A DNA stretch of 64,000 bases. Origin: Smaragdicoccus niigatensis DSM 44881 = NBRC 103563. Its GTDB lineage: Bacteria; Actinomycetota; Actinomycetes; Mycobacteriales; Mycobacteriaceae. The stretch is from the NCBI RefSeq assembly GCF_000380645.1, contig NZ_AQXZ01000018.1:186001-250000 (forward strand). Reading direction: 5' to 3'. Every line of letters starts with the position of its first letter. Position 1 is the first letter of the stretch. The notes beneath the pieces are model-generated. The model did no database searches. It saw nothing but the letters and a program-made list of their open reading frames with translations, and had not been told where the DNA came from. The position numbers and the translations under genes are program-made. Below are positions 8,796 through 18,086 of this stretch, in pieces.

Positions 8796-10183
8796 CTCCA
8801 GCGCGAGATCGCCAGCGGGGCGAAGGTGCTGACGAGCACTGCCACCACGAGGACCACCGTGTGACTGACCGCGGTTGCTTCCTTGAGGCCAGAGGGCGGG
8901 AAGAATCCCACGACGATTGCCGCGGCAGAGAAGACAATGCCGACCGCGCAGACAATCCCGATGCCCCATGACCCGCCCGGGATGCGGAAGGGCCGACCCA
9001 CGACCGACTTCGTCCGGCGCAGCCTCCATGCGGCGGCGAACATCAAGACGTACATCAACAGGTACAGCTGCACGAGCAAGGCGCTGAGCAGCCAGAACAT
9101 GCTGGAAACGCTGGGCTGAAAGATGAATAACAGGCTGAGCAGCGAGCCGATCACCGCCTGACCGATCAAGACGGGCTTCGCCGTTTGGCGGTTGGTCTGA
9201 CGCGCGAACCTGGAGGGGAGGTGGCCTTCGCGTGCCGCCGCAGCCATCGCGGACGGCGTCGATGCCATCCAGCCCGCGATCTCGCCAATGGCGTCGACGT
9301 AGATCGCGACCGCCACGAGCGGCACGAGCCAACCCAAACCGCCAACCGTCTCGACCCCGACGTTCATCGCCTGCGTAATCCCGGCGGTGATGCTGATCTG
9401 TTCGTTGGGCACCAGGACAGCGATCGCCAGCGTCGCGGGCACCAGCACCGCGGCGATCATCAGGACAGACAGGAACGTCGCGCGTGGATACAGCCGCGCC
9501 GGGTCTCTCATCTCGCCGATCCTGGTGGCCATCACTTCGATGCCGGCGAATATCAAGATGGCGGAGAGTCCGAAAGTGATGTTGCCAGGGGTCGAGAGAT
9601 CCGGAACCAGGTGAGCCGAGGCTCCGGTGAGGTTCGAGGGTCGACGGTCGATCACATAGGTCGCGGCGAAGGCGATCAGTACCAGTCCAGGCAATATGGT
9701 TCCGGCGATCGATCCGATCGATCCGAGAATCCCGGAGCTGCGGAGGCCGAACAGACTCAGCGCCGTGACCAGCCAGATCGTTCCGACCACGACGACGGTG
9801 GCGTAGAGCTTGTTCTCCGCACCCGCGTTCCAGCCGAGGGAGACCGCGATCATTGCCGCGGAACTCGTCAGGACGACCGTCCAGAAAATCACGTTCTGAA
9901 ACCACTGGAGCCACGTGGCGACGAATCCCGCTCGCGGCCCGAACGCCGCACTGACCCAGGCGTAGACACCACCCTCACGGCGAGAACTCGTACCGAGTTC
10001 CGCCGCGACCAGCGCCGCTGGAATCAGGAAAAAGACGATGGCCACGCCGAGGTAGAACAGCGAACCCAACCCGTAGGTCGCGAGCGGCGCCATTCCATTC
10101 AGGCTGGTGATGATGCCGAACATAAGCATCACGACCAAGAAGAGGCCGAGCGGACGTTGTGGCGTCACTCCAGGGGAGCTCAT
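8768..10183 (-). CDS. APC-superfamily amino-acid permease
   Basis: Integral membrane protein of 471 residues with about 12 hydrophobic segments and the amino acid-polyamine-organocation pattern. TM1 contains MFGIITSLNG, and TSSRREGGVYAWV follows the second helix. It most resembles glutamate/GABA antiporter-like permeases, but the substrate cannot be assigned. The start at 10183 (MSSPGVTP) is a choice; ATGs at 10210 and 10246 are also in frame. It is divergent from the FUSC gene. Confidence 0.85.
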   Translation of the reverse strand: MSSPGVTPQRPLGLFLVVMLMFGIITSLNGMAPLATYGLGSLFYLGVAIVFFLIPAALVAAELGTSSRREGGVYAWVSAAFGPRAGFVATWLQWFQNVIFWTVVLTSSAAMIAVSLGWNAGAENKLYATVVVVGTIWLVTALSLFGLRSSGILGSIGSIAGTILPGLVLIAFAATYVIDRRPSNLTGASAHLVPDLSTPGNITFGLSAILIFAGIEVMATRIGEMRDPARLYPRATFLSVLMIAAVLVPATLAIAVLVPNEQISITAGITQAMNVGVETVGGLGWLVPLVAVAIYVDAIGEIAGWMASTPSAMAAAAREGHLPSRFARQTNRQTAKPVLIGQAVIGSLLSLLFIFQPSVSSMFWLLSALLVQLYLLMYVLMFAAAWRLRRTKSVVGRPFRIPGGSWGIGIVCAVGIVFSAAAIVVGFFPPSGLKEATAVSHTVVLVVAVLVSTFAPLAISRWSHPRRGMSP

Positions 10184-10273
10184 CGCAGGCAGCGTACGCG
10201 ATCCGGACATCCGACAGATGCGGTATTCCCTTTGGCCGCAACGCACTCTGCCAACATTGAACAGGTGACCGAC

Positions 10274-12136
10274 ATGCCTGTCCGGCGCTACGACATTCCG
10301 ACCCCTCGCCTTCGGGACGCGTTGCGGCCGTCGGGGTCACCGTGGGCGTTTACCACCGGAGTCCGGGCCATCCTCGCCGCGGCGATCATCGCTCTCGCAG
10401 GTGTCATGTTCGGTGAGCCGGCATCGATCGGTGTCGCCTATTGTGCGGCCACAATGTCGACTCTGTTCGCCGTGGGCGGTACCCATCGTGCTCGCTTGAC
10501 TGCAATGGCAATGCAGGCGATTGGCGCCGTGATGGGGATCGCGATCGGCGCTGCGACCCCGCATACGGTCCTTGTCGCAGTTGTCGTTGCGGCGTCGATG
10601 GCGATGATCGCCGGCATGGTTGCTGCCATCGACCCCGCGTTCTCGGCGTTCGCCCTGTTGCTCGTCGTCGGAACCGCGTACGGCCAGTTCGGGGGCTCGC
10701 CGCTGCCGGTCGGGTTGCAGTGCCTGTGGTATTTGATTGGGTCCGTCATCGTCGCGGCAATCGTTGCTTCGGAGTCGATCGCCACGCAACCTCGACACGA
10801 GCGGGCTGCGATCAGTTCTCTTCTGATGAGCAACGCAGCGCTGCTGGACGCGATCGGCGACCCCATCGCGGCCAGTTCGGCGCGTCGTAACCTCGCGGAT
10901 TCTGCGAGTGACTGCCGGTCGCGGCTGTACGAATATCGGCTGACGATCCGTCGCGGTAGCGAATCGGTCGACGTCATCGAGAGGGCCGCGCAAACCGCCC
11001 GACGGGTCACGTTGGTCGTGGCCACGCTGTACGCGAAGGGGCAGCCGGTTCCAGCTGCGGCAGGTCAGCTGTTGCGTGATGCCGGGTGCAAGGTCGCCGC
11101 CGGTGAGTCGATTGATGTCCCGACCGTCGGCGCGGACGCAGATTCGGCAATCCGCCTGGTCGCACATGCGCTCGCAGCTCCACCGGTACACCCGTCGTCG
11201 GACGACACGGAATTGGTTGCGGCGCCGTCGTTGTCGCTCATACTCCGGTCAATCGTGCGGGCCGCAACGCGCCGTCCCGCGATCGGCGCCGGGGTCCGGC
11301 TCGCATTGTGCGTGGCTGCGGCCACCGGCTTGGCCGCGGTCATGCACGGCGAGCATCACGCCTTCTGGCTGCCGCTGACCGTTGCCGTCGTCGTGCGACC
11401 GGAATTGCAGTCGGTTTTCGTTCGCGTCTTGAACCGGATCGTCGGCAGCATCGTCGGTGCAGTCCTGGCGGCGGCGGTGCTGTTGGCCGCACCGGACAAC
11501 TGGGCGTTGGCGCTCGGCGCTGCGGTGGCGATGGGTTTGTCGGCGGTCGCAGCACCGAAGGTCTACGGACTCTTCGTCATCGGAATCACGACGTCCACCC
11601 TGCTGAGCGCGAGCATCGGCGAGATCAACCCCCTCGCCCCCGAACTCCGCCTCGGCGACACCCTCATCGGCTGCGCGATCGCGATCATCTTCGGTTACGT
11701 GCTGTGGCCGCGTCGGCTGTTCGTGGCGGACTCTCCAGTGCACGCATCGGCACGATCTGTCGCGGCCTATCTCCGGGCAGCGGCGGATCCAGACACGTCG
11801 GCAACGACCCTGCGAGACGCCCGCCGTCGAGCCTATGACCGGACGAACGCATTGCGCAGAACGCTCCAGTCATCAGCGCTTGATCCGGTCGTGCTGAGCC
11901 CAACTGCTCGTGCCGAACTGCCCATGGTCCTGGCCCTCGAGGACGTCGCGGACGACATCACGGACCTTGCGCACCACGTCACGGAGTCTCGAATCGCCCC
12001 GCCGAGGGAGCTATTGGATTCCGTCGAACAAGAGATTCTCGCGGTGGGTACGCACCGGGTCAGTGTGAGTTCCCTTAACCCGTATCCGGACGGGCCGTTG
12101 CCGCGGATCCGAGCGACGCTCAGCGCGCTGCCATAG
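10274..12136 (+). CDS. FUSC-family (aromatic acid exporter-like) membrane protein
   Basis: A 620-residue protein with two halves, each having a cluster of hydrophobic helices (about residues 20-175 and 330-470) followed by a cytoplasmic helical part. This is the layout of FUSC/YccS/aromatic-acid-exporter proteins. The ATG at 10274 is preceded by AGGTGA at good spacing; the frame stays open far upstream, but that stretch is antisense to the permease gene. It probably exports small acids; no substrate can be inferred. Confidence 0.83.
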   Translation: MPVRRYDIPTPRLRDALRPSGSPWAFTTGVRAILAAAIIALAGVMFGEPASIGVAYCAATMSTLFAVGGTHRARLTAMAMQAIGAVMGIAIGAATPHTVLVAVVVAASMAMIAGMVAAIDPAFSAFALLLVVGTAYGQFGGSPLPVGLQCLWYLIGSVIVAAIVASESIATQPRHERAAISSLLMSNAALLDAIGDPIAASSARRNLADSASDCRSRLYEYRLTIRRGSESVDVIERAAQTARRVTLVVATLYAKGQPVPAAAGQLLRDAGCKVAAGESIDVPTVGADADSAIRLVAHALAAPPVHPSSDDTELVAAPSLSLILRSIVRAATRRPAIGAGVRLALCVAAATGLAAVMHGEHHAFWLPLTVAVVVRPELQSVFVRVLNRIVGSIVGAVLAAAVLLAAPDNWALALGAAVAMGLSAVAAPKVYGLFVIGITTSTLLSASIGEINPLAPELRLGDTLIGCAIAIIFGYVLWPRRLFVADSPVHASARSVAAYLRAAADPDTSATTLRDARRRAYDRTNALRRTLQSSALDPVVLSPTARAELPMVLALEDVADDITDLAHHVTESRIAPPRELLDSVEQEILAVGTHRVSVSSLNPYPDGPLPRIRATLSALP

Positions 12137-12138
12137 CC

Positions 12139-13071
12139 TCAGTTGCCCGGCATCCCGAGATCGGTCGCGGCGCGAACTTCGACCTGCAAGGTCGTGTGAT
12201 CGATCCCGTGCTTCTCCAGGAGCATGGCCGCGAGCACGACGCGGACACCGTGGCTGTCGCCGCCGGGCTTGAGGAGAACGTGCGCTGATAGCGCGGGGGA
12301 ACCGCTCGTGATCTCCCAAATGTGCAGGTCGTGGACTTCGACGACGTGTTCGTGCGACACCATCTCGCGTCCGATGACGGCCGGGTCGAGGTGTTTCGGC
12401 GCGGCCTCGAGGAACACCCGGCTCGCCTTCGCGACGAGTTCGACTCCGGCTTTGATCATCAGGACGACGACGATCAACGACGCGATCGAGTCGGCCCGTG
12501 CGAAACCGGTCACGAGGATGATCACGCCGGCAATCGCGGTCGCGATGAACGCGAACAGGTCGTTGAGGATGTGCTGAAACGCGCCCTCGATGTTGAGACT
12601 CGTGCGATTCGCGCGGCTGATCATCCACGTCGCAGCGATGTTGACCACGACGCCGACCAATGCGGTCACCAGCACGAGTACACCGGTCACCTCGGATGGG
12701 CTGAAGAGTCGCCGGATCGATTCGAAACCGAGGAACGCGGCCAGAATCAGCAGAGTCACCCCGTTGGCCTGCGCGGACAGGATCTCGGCGCGTTTCCACC
12801 CGTACGTCATGCGGCCTGACGCTGGGCGCTGAGCGAGTCGAATCGTCCACATCGCGAGGGCAATCGACGCGGCGTCGGTGAGCATGTGCGCGGCATCGGA
12901 GATCAGAGCGAGCGAGCCGGACACGATCCCGACGATGACCTCACCGGCCATGAACGCCGCGAGCACGGCGAGTGCTCCGCCGAGCCACCGTTGATCGCTG
13001 TCGGCCGTCGCGCCGTGAGTATGCGAGGAACCGCCGTGGTCGTGATCGTGGTCGCCGTGGTTTCCGCTCAC
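12139..13071 (-). CDS. Cation diffusion facilitator (zinc-type efflux pump)
   Basis: CDF-family metal/proton antiporter of 310 residues with six hydrophobic segments. A His/Asp-rich N-terminus (residues 5-19) probably binds Zn2+. The transport site is visible as DAAHMLTDA in TM2 (Asp59, His62, Asp66) and HILND in TM5, a His/Asp set typical of zinc-specific members, with a cytoplasmic C-terminal domain (EVHDLHIWEI). I prefer the GTG at 13071, because an ATG start at 13137 would overlap the divergent DUF1990 gene. It nearly abuts the convergent FUSC gene. Confidence 0.88.
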   Translation of the reverse strand: MSGNHGDHDHDHGGSSHTHGATADSDQRWLGGALAVLAAFMAGEVIVGIVSGSLALISDAAHMLTDAASIALAMWTIRLAQRPASGRMTYGWKRAEILSAQANGVTLLILAAFLGFESIRRLFSPSEVTGVLVLVTALVGVVVNIAATWMISRANRTSLNIEGAFQHILNDLFAFIATAIAGVIILVTGFARADSIASLIVVVLMIKAGVELVAKASRVFLEAAPKHLDPAVIGREMVSHEHVVEVHDLHIWEITSGSPALSAHVLLKPGGDSHGVRVVLAAMLLEKHGIDHTTLQVEVRAATDLGMPGN

Positions 13072-13135
13072 CTTCAGATCGTCCCATTTCTGGCCAGCGG
13101 AGAACGCAATCCGGAACAACCCGCATGATTGGGGC

Positions 13136-13627
13136 ATGACTCTCGAGCTGACGTATCCCGAAGTCGGTGCGACCGCCGGCGTCCTACCGGACGGCTACCA
13201 CCACATTCGGGAATCCCGGGTGCTTGGCCGCGGTGCGGAATGCTTCCAGACGGCGGCCGACCGGCTCATGTCGTGGGACCTGCATCGCCGCTCCGGGCTG
13301 TCGGTCGAGCCGGAATTCCCGACCGCGAAGCTGAACAGCTGGGTGAAGGTGCGCATCGGGCTCGGCCCGCTTGGCGTCACTGCGCCGTGCCGCGTCGTGT
13401 ACGTCATCGATGAGCCGCGGCGCCGAGGCTTTGGCTACGGCACGCTCGCCGGTCACCCCGAAAGGGGGGAGGAGGCCTTCAGCGTGGTGTGGCGTGACGA
13501 CGACGTGGTCGAGGTGCATGTCGTCGCGTTCTCCCGACCCGCAACGTGGTGGGCGAAGGCCGGTGCGCCGGCGGCCCGGGTCATGCAGCGGCTCGTCACT
13601 CGCCGCTATCTCCGGGCGCTCGGCTGA
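13136..13627 (+). CDS. DUF1990-family protein
   Basis: A 163-residue protein with the conserved GTLAGHPERGEEAF segment typical of DUF1990 proteins of actinobacteria and plants. No catalytic residues can be assigned and no function is established in my knowledge. It starts 7 bases before the MDMPI-like gene and probably shares its transcript. It is divergent from the CDF pump. Confidence 0.8.
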   Translation: MTLELTYPEVGATAGVLPDGYHHIRESRVLGRGAECFQTAADRLMSWDLHRRSGLSVEPEFPTAKLNSWVKVRIGLGPLGVTAPCRVVYVIDEPRRRGFGYGTLAGHPERGEEAFSVVWRDDDVVEVHVVAFSRPATWWAKAGAPAARVMQRLVTRRYLRALG

Positions 13628-13634
13628 GGTAGAC

Positions 13635-14435
13635 ATGCCCACGCTCCCGGACTCCGCCACGGCACTGCGTGCAGCGACGAATCGCTTCATTGCGATGGTC
13701 CGTGACGTCGACGAATCCCAGCTGGCGTCGATCGTCCCGGCGACTCCCGATTGGACGGTGCGGCAGGCCATCTCACACGTCGCGTTGGGTGCCGCGTACT
13801 ACGCGGACTGCCTCGCCGGCCGCGACCAGTGGGTGGATTCACCGACGCAGACCGCCGAGAAGAACACGGCGCTATTGGAGATTCGACGCGGAGTTCCCGT
13901 GCCGACTGCTCTCGCCGACATGGCAGGCGCCGTCGATGAGGTGATCGATCTGCTCGCCGCGCTCGGTGACGAACCGGTGGGATTCCACGCGAGGCAACTG
14001 CTCACGCCGCAGGGGATTCAGTCGATGCTCGTCAACGAGGTTCTCGTGCACGGACACGACGTCGCCCAGGCGCTGCGAAGGCCTTGGAAGATTCCCGACG
14101 ATGAAGCGATACTCGCGCTCCAAGCGATGACCGCGCTGTGCGCCGCGTGGCTCGACCCGGTCAAGTCCGCAGGTCACACGGCGTCGTATCAGATCAGGCT
14201 TCGCGGCAGGTACGAAGACATCTGGCTTGTCTTCCGCAGTGGAAAGTTGTCGGTCGGCAGCGACAGTCCGCAAAAGCGTGCTGACTGCGTCGTTTATGGA
14301 CCGCCGTCGAGTCTTCTCCTCGTGATGACCGGGCGACTGTCTCCCATGGGAGCATTTCTTCGGTTGAAATCGGTGTCGTGGGGCAGAAAGCCCTGGCTCG
14401 GACTGACTCTGAGTCGCCGGTTCCGGAGCATCTGA
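13635..14435 (+). CDS. Maleylpyruvate-isomerase-family (MDMPI) mycothiol-dependent-type protein
   Basis: A 266-residue protein with an N-terminal DinB-like four-helix region (PDWTVRQAISHVALG, about 36-51) of the mycothiol-dependent maleylpyruvate isomerase family. A C-terminal sterol-carrier-like domain (about 175-250) follows. The ATG at 13635 follows GAGGT; the frame is open upstream but overlaps the DUF1990 gene. Families of this kind act as thiol transferases or isomerases that use mycothiol, consistent with an actinobacterial host. The substrate is unknown. Confidence 0.78.
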   Translation: MPTLPDSATALRAATNRFIAMVRDVDESQLASIVPATPDWTVRQAISHVALGAAYYADCLAGRDQWVDSPTQTAEKNTALLEIRRGVPVPTALADMAGAVDEVIDLLAALGDEPVGFHARQLLTPQGIQSMLVNEVLVHGHDVAQALRRPWKIPDDEAILALQAMTALCAAWLDPVKSAGHTASYQIRLRGRYEDIWLVFRSGKLSVGSDSPQKRADCVVYGPPSSLLLVMTGRLSPMGAFLRLKSVSWGRKPWLGLTLSRRFRSI

Positions 14436-14494
14436 CGGCAAGCGGTCAGGAATCGAGAAGCAGCGCCGGCTGACGCTCGAATACCGTTCAGGAC

Positions 14495-15097
14495 ATGACA
14501 TCGATCGAATCGGTAATCCTCGAAACTCCCGACGTCGCCGGTACGGAGGCGTTCTACGCAGCAGTCGGACTTGACGACAAGGTCTCGGTCCGCCCGACAG
14601 AAGACATCACCAGCGGTTTCCGCGGCTACACGCTCTCGCTCGTCGCGACCCAGCCGGCCAATGTCGACGCACTGTTCAATGCGGCCGTCGAGGCTGGAGC
14701 GAAGGTTCTCAAGCCTGCTTCTAAGAGCTTCTGGGGCTACGGCGGAGTTGTTCAAGCTCCCGATGGGGCGATCTGGAAGATGGCGTCGTCGTCGAAGAAG
14801 AACACCGAGCCGGCCTCGAAGCAGGTCACCGACACAGTGCTCTTGCTCGGTGTGGAAGACGTCGCGGCGACGAAGAAGTTCTACGTCGGCAAGGGATTGT
14901 CCGTCGCCAAGAGCTTTGGCAGCAAGTACGTCGAATTCGAATCCAACGGCAACGTGAAACTGGCGCTGTACGGCCGCAAGGCGCTGGCCAAGGACGCCGG
15001 TGTCCCGGTTGAGGGCAATGGCTCGCACCGGATCGTCATCAGCAGCAGCGCAGGCACTTTCGCCGATCCGGACGGGTTCGCCTGGGAATCCGCGTAG
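14495..15097 (+). CDS. Glyoxalase/VOC-superfamily protein
   Basis: A 200-residue protein built from two vicinal-oxygen-chelate beta-alpha-beta-beta-beta repeats. Each starts with a VxLETPDVAGTEAFY- or LLGVEDVAATKKFY-like strand-helix and the last ends in FADPDGFAWE. The metal ligands are not the full H/E/H/E set of glyoxalase I, so a binding or resistance-type role is possible. A strong hairpin terminator lies 16 bases past the stop. Confidence 0.82.
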   Translation: MTSIESVILETPDVAGTEAFYAAVGLDDKVSVRPTEDITSGFRGYTLSLVATQPANVDALFNAAVEAGAKVLKPASKSFWGYGGVVQAPDGAIWKMASSSKKNTEPASKQVTDTVLLLGVEDVAATKKFYVGKGLSVAKSFGSKYVEFESNGNVKLALYGRKALAKDAGVPVEGNGSHRIVISSSAGTFADPDGFAWESA

Positions 15098-15113
15098 TCC
15101 ACGACATCACCCC

Positions 15114-15146
15114 ACGGGCCGTTCCAGTCTGACTGGGACGGCCCGT
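15114..15146 (+). terminator. Rho-independent-type terminator hairpin after the VOC gene
   Basis: ACGGGCCGTTCCAGTC and GACTGGGACGGCCCGT are complementary over 16 positions with a single G-U pair, separated by one base; the real loop must open a few of the inner pairs. It follows the VOC stop and precedes TCTCAATG. There is no long U-tract, as is common in high-GC actinobacteria. Confidence 0.75.
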
Positions 15147-15228
15147 CTCAATGACCAACCCACACTTGATTTCACCGCAATAACGCTGCTATATCTGTGA
15201 TCCAGCAAGTGTCACGGAGGGTGCGCGA

Positions 15229-17580
15229 ATGCAGGCGGAATCGGTCGACGTCGTCATCGTGGGTTCCCGATGCGCAGGAACGGCGATGGCCGCGCCTCTT
15301 GCCCGAGCCGGGCGGACCGTTGTCGTCCTCGACCGCGCCGCATTCCCGGCCGACACGCTATCGACGCACGTGCTGTTTCCCATGGGCGTCAACGAGGTCG
15401 CGCGAATCGGCGCGCTTGACCGAATTCTGGCGCTCAATCCGTCACTCATGACCCACCTGCGCGTCGATTTCGTCGGCGTCGGTCGCACCGAGCGATTCCA
15501 GCAAGTAGGCGACATCGACTACGGCATCAGCGTTCCGCGCGTCCTGCAGGACCAGGCTCTCGTCGATGCCGCCCGTGAAGCCGGAGCCGATATCCGCGAC
15601 CAGTGCACGGTGCAGGACGTCATCGTCGAAGACGGCCGGGCGGTCGGCGTCCGCTACTTCGACACCACCGGCACCGTGCGCGAGATTCGCGCTCGGCTGG
15701 TTGTTGGGGCGGACGGACGCAACTCGACCGTCGCCCACCACGTCGGCGCGTGGGAGCCATACCGCCGCTCGCGCAATGGGCGCGGAATGGTGTTCCGATA
15801 CCTCGACGATCCGGCTGCCGATAGCGACTGGGCACACACGCTGTGGGAAGGACGTTCACACGACACGATCGCGTTCGCCTTCCCGTGCACTCCCAAGGGC
15901 CGACTGCTCGTTCTGTTCATGGGCCCACGCGCCGAGGTTGCCGAAGCGCGCCAGGACCCCGAGGCGCACTGGGCGCGCAAGGTCGCCGAGTTCCCGATAC
16001 TCGCCGAACGACTGGGGGGCGCAAGGAACCAGTCGCGCGTGATGGCGACGTCGCAGACCCATGCTTACTTCCGGCAATCCTCCGGACCTGGCTGGGCACT
16101 CATCGGGGACGCGGGCCACTTCAAGGATCCCGTTCTGGGCCAAGGTATGCGCGACGCGATGTGGATGGGCCGCACGCTCGCCGAACACGTTCTCGACGCG
16201 CTCGATGACCCGAAGACGCTCGACAGCGCGACCCGGCGATGGGAACGCACGCGTGACCTCGAAGTCCTGCCGACGTACCACTACGGCAACCTCGAGACTC
16301 GCATCCCCGCCGTGCCGCCGGAAATCATCGCGGCGGTCGTCGGAGGCGTCTCGGGTGCCGAACTCTCGGACATCCACCAACGGCTGATCAAACCGCACGG
16401 CGTCTACACGGTCAGCCGGGTGGTCCGGGCGGGTGTCATGACGCTCGTCAAGCGCGGACCTCACCCTCGACTGGTGCTGCAACTGGCGAAACTCTTCGGT
16501 GTCGAGACCGCCGTGCGGGCCGAACTCCTGACCGCCAAGGCATTCGGTGGGCGCATGCCGCACCTCGGGCAGTTGGTGGGAGAGCACCCCGATGAGCAGC
16601 CGTGGGGTCGCCCACCGGTGACCCCCGCACCCCGTGCGAGCGCGCCCAAGCCCGTCCGCGCTCTGGTGACCCGCATCGACCAGATCAGCCCTGACGTTCG
16701 GGCCCTGACCTTGTCGCGCGCCGACGGAACCGACTGGCCCGCGTGGACTCCCGGCTCGCACGTCGACGTTGGTCTGCCGTCCGGCGCAGTCCGTCAGTAC
16801 TCACTGTGTGGCCCCCAGGAAGACCGCACGACGGTCCGGGTCGCCGTTCTCCGCGAGGACGACGGTCGCGGTGGATCCGTCGAGATCCATCGGCTCAACG
16901 AGGGCGCTTACGTCACGGTCTCCCAGCCGCGCAACAACTTCGAACTCGACCCTGCGCCCGGGTATTTGTTCATCGCCGGTGGCATCGGAATCACGCCGAT
17001 CCTCCCGATGATCGAGCAAGTGGAGGCACTCGGAATTCCGTGGCAATTGCAGCACGTCGCCCGCACCGCCGACCGCCTGCCGTTCGGTGATGACCTGGTC
17101 GCGCGCTACGGCGACAAGGTGACACTTCGCTCCGACGACGTTGACGGACGGCCTGATCTGGCGGCCTGGATCGGTGGACTGGCATCGGGGACGGCCGTGT
17201 ACTGCTGCGGCCCCGAAGGCCTCATGAACCGCGTCGTCGAACTGTGCGAATCGCGCCCGGACCTCACGGTCCACATCGAACGATTCGTCCCCACCGAGAA
17301 GCGATTGGCGGACGATCGCGCGTTCGAAGTGAAGCTCGCGCAGTCGAATACCACCGTCGTCGTGCCCGCCGGAATGTCGATGCTCGATGCGCTTCGGAAC
17401 GTCGTGCCCGTCTCGGCATCGTGCGAGAACGGACTCTGCGGAAGCTGCGAGCTGTCCGTGCTCAAGGGCCGGCCCGACCACCGCGACGACATTCTCCACG
17501 GTCCCGACCGCGATCGCACCGACCTCATCTACCCGTGCGTCTCGCGCTCGCACGACGCCAAGCTCACCATCGACGCCTGA
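15229..17580 (+). CDS. Flavoprotein hydroxylase fused to PDR-type (FMN/NADH/2Fe-2S) reductase
   Basis: A 783-residue two-part enzyme. Residues 1 to about 400 form an FAD-dependent hydroxylase/geranylgeranyl-reductase-like domain (VVIVGSRCAGTAMA at the N-terminus, GDAGHFKDPVLGQGMRDA in the FAD-closing motif). Residues about 470-783 form a phthalate-dioxygenase-reductase-type module: flavin motif RQYSLCG, nucleotide motif GGIGITP, CGPEGLM, then a plant-type ferredoxin with Cys732, Cys737, Cys740 and Cys770. GGAGG precedes the ATG. The fusion suggests a self-sufficient oxygenase taking electrons from NAD(P)H through FMN and 2Fe-2S to the FAD domain. A SnoaL-like gene follows 13 bases later. Confidence 0.85.
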   Translation: MQAESVDVVIVGSRCAGTAMAAPLARAGRTVVVLDRAAFPADTLSTHVLFPMGVNEVARIGALDRILALNPSLMTHLRVDFVGVGRTERFQQVGDIDYGISVPRVLQDQALVDAAREAGADIRDQCTVQDVIVEDGRAVGVRYFDTTGTVREIRARLVVGADGRNSTVAHHVGAWEPYRRSRNGRGMVFRYLDDPAADSDWAHTLWEGRSHDTIAFAFPCTPKGRLLVLFMGPRAEVAEARQDPEAHWARKVAEFPILAERLGGARNQSRVMATSQTHAYFRQSSGPGWALIGDAGHFKDPVLGQGMRDAMWMGRTLAEHVLDALDDPKTLDSATRRWERTRDLEVLPTYHYGNLETRIPAVPPEIIAAVVGGVSGAELSDIHQRLIKPHGVYTVSRVVRAGVMTLVKRGPHPRLVLQLAKLFGVETAVRAELLTAKAFGGRMPHLGQLVGEHPDEQPWGRPPVTPAPRASAPKPVRALVTRIDQISPDVRALTLSRADGTDWPAWTPGSHVDVGLPSGAVRQYSLCGPQEDRTTVRVAVLREDDGRGGSVEIHRLNEGAYVTVSQPRNNFELDPAPGYLFIAGGIGITPILPMIEQVEALGIPWQLQHVARTADRLPFGDDLVARYGDKVTLRSDDVDGRPDLAAWIGGLASGTAVYCCGPEGLMNRVVELCESRPDLTVHIERFVPTEKRLADDRAFEVKLAQSNTTVVVPAGMSMLDALRNVVPVSASCENGLCGSCELSVLKGRPDHRDDILHGPDRDRTDLIYPCVSRSHDAKLTIDA

Positions 17581-17593
17581 CAGAAAGAGCGAC

Positions 17594-18076
17594 ATGAAAT
17601 CCAATACCGAGCAACTCAAGTGGGTCTTCGAGCGGCTCAACGCCCACGACACCGATTCGCTTCGCGCCGTGTGGAACGACCAGACCGTCGAATACTTCCC
17701 GGACCGGACCTGTTACGGCGCCGACGAGATCGCGCAGTGGTTCGAAGAGAAGTTCGCCGCCATTGAGGGCTTCCGGCTCGAGGTCATTTCCATGGTCGAT
17801 TCGGGCAACGACGCGTTGGTGCACTGGCGCATGACCGGGCGCCACGTCGGCACCGTACTCGGCGTTTCGGGAACCGGACGTTCGATCGAGGTCGACGGCA
17901 TCGACCACTTCGTCCTCAAAGATGGCTTCGTTGTCAGCAATACGGTCGTCTACGACCAGCTGCTGTTCGCGCGGCAGATCGGCCTCATGCCGCCAGATGG
18001 TTCGCCGCTGGAGCGGGTGTTGAAGACCGCTTTCAATGCCAAGACCCGCGCGTTGTCGTTGGTGCGCAAGAACTAA
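17594..18076 (+). CDS. SnoaL-like/NTF2-fold protein
   Basis: A 160-residue protein of the nuclear-transport-factor-2-like fold (helical start NTEQLKWVFERLNAHD, then the sheet with VHWRMTGRHVGT). Such proteins are small cyclases, isomerases or hydratases, or carry no activity. The ATG at 17594 is 13 bases after the flavoprotein-PDR fusion gene, so it probably shares its transcript and may act on the oxidised product. The substrate cannot be read. Confidence 0.78.
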   Translation: MKSNTEQLKWVFERLNAHDTDSLRAVWNDQTVEYFPDRTCYGADEIAQWFEEKFAAIEGFRLEVISMVDSGNDALVHWRMTGRHVGTVLGVSGTGRSIEVDGIDHFVLKDGFVVSNTVVYDQLLFARQIGLMPPDGSPLERVLKTAFNAKTRALSLVRKN

Positions 18077-18086
18077 TCTGGGCGGC

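Noticed and set aside
9185-10273. Upstream in-frame extension of the FUSC gene by about 360 codons
   Set aside because: The stretch is antisense to the APC permease gene and has no transporter features; AGGTGA before 10274 marks the real start.
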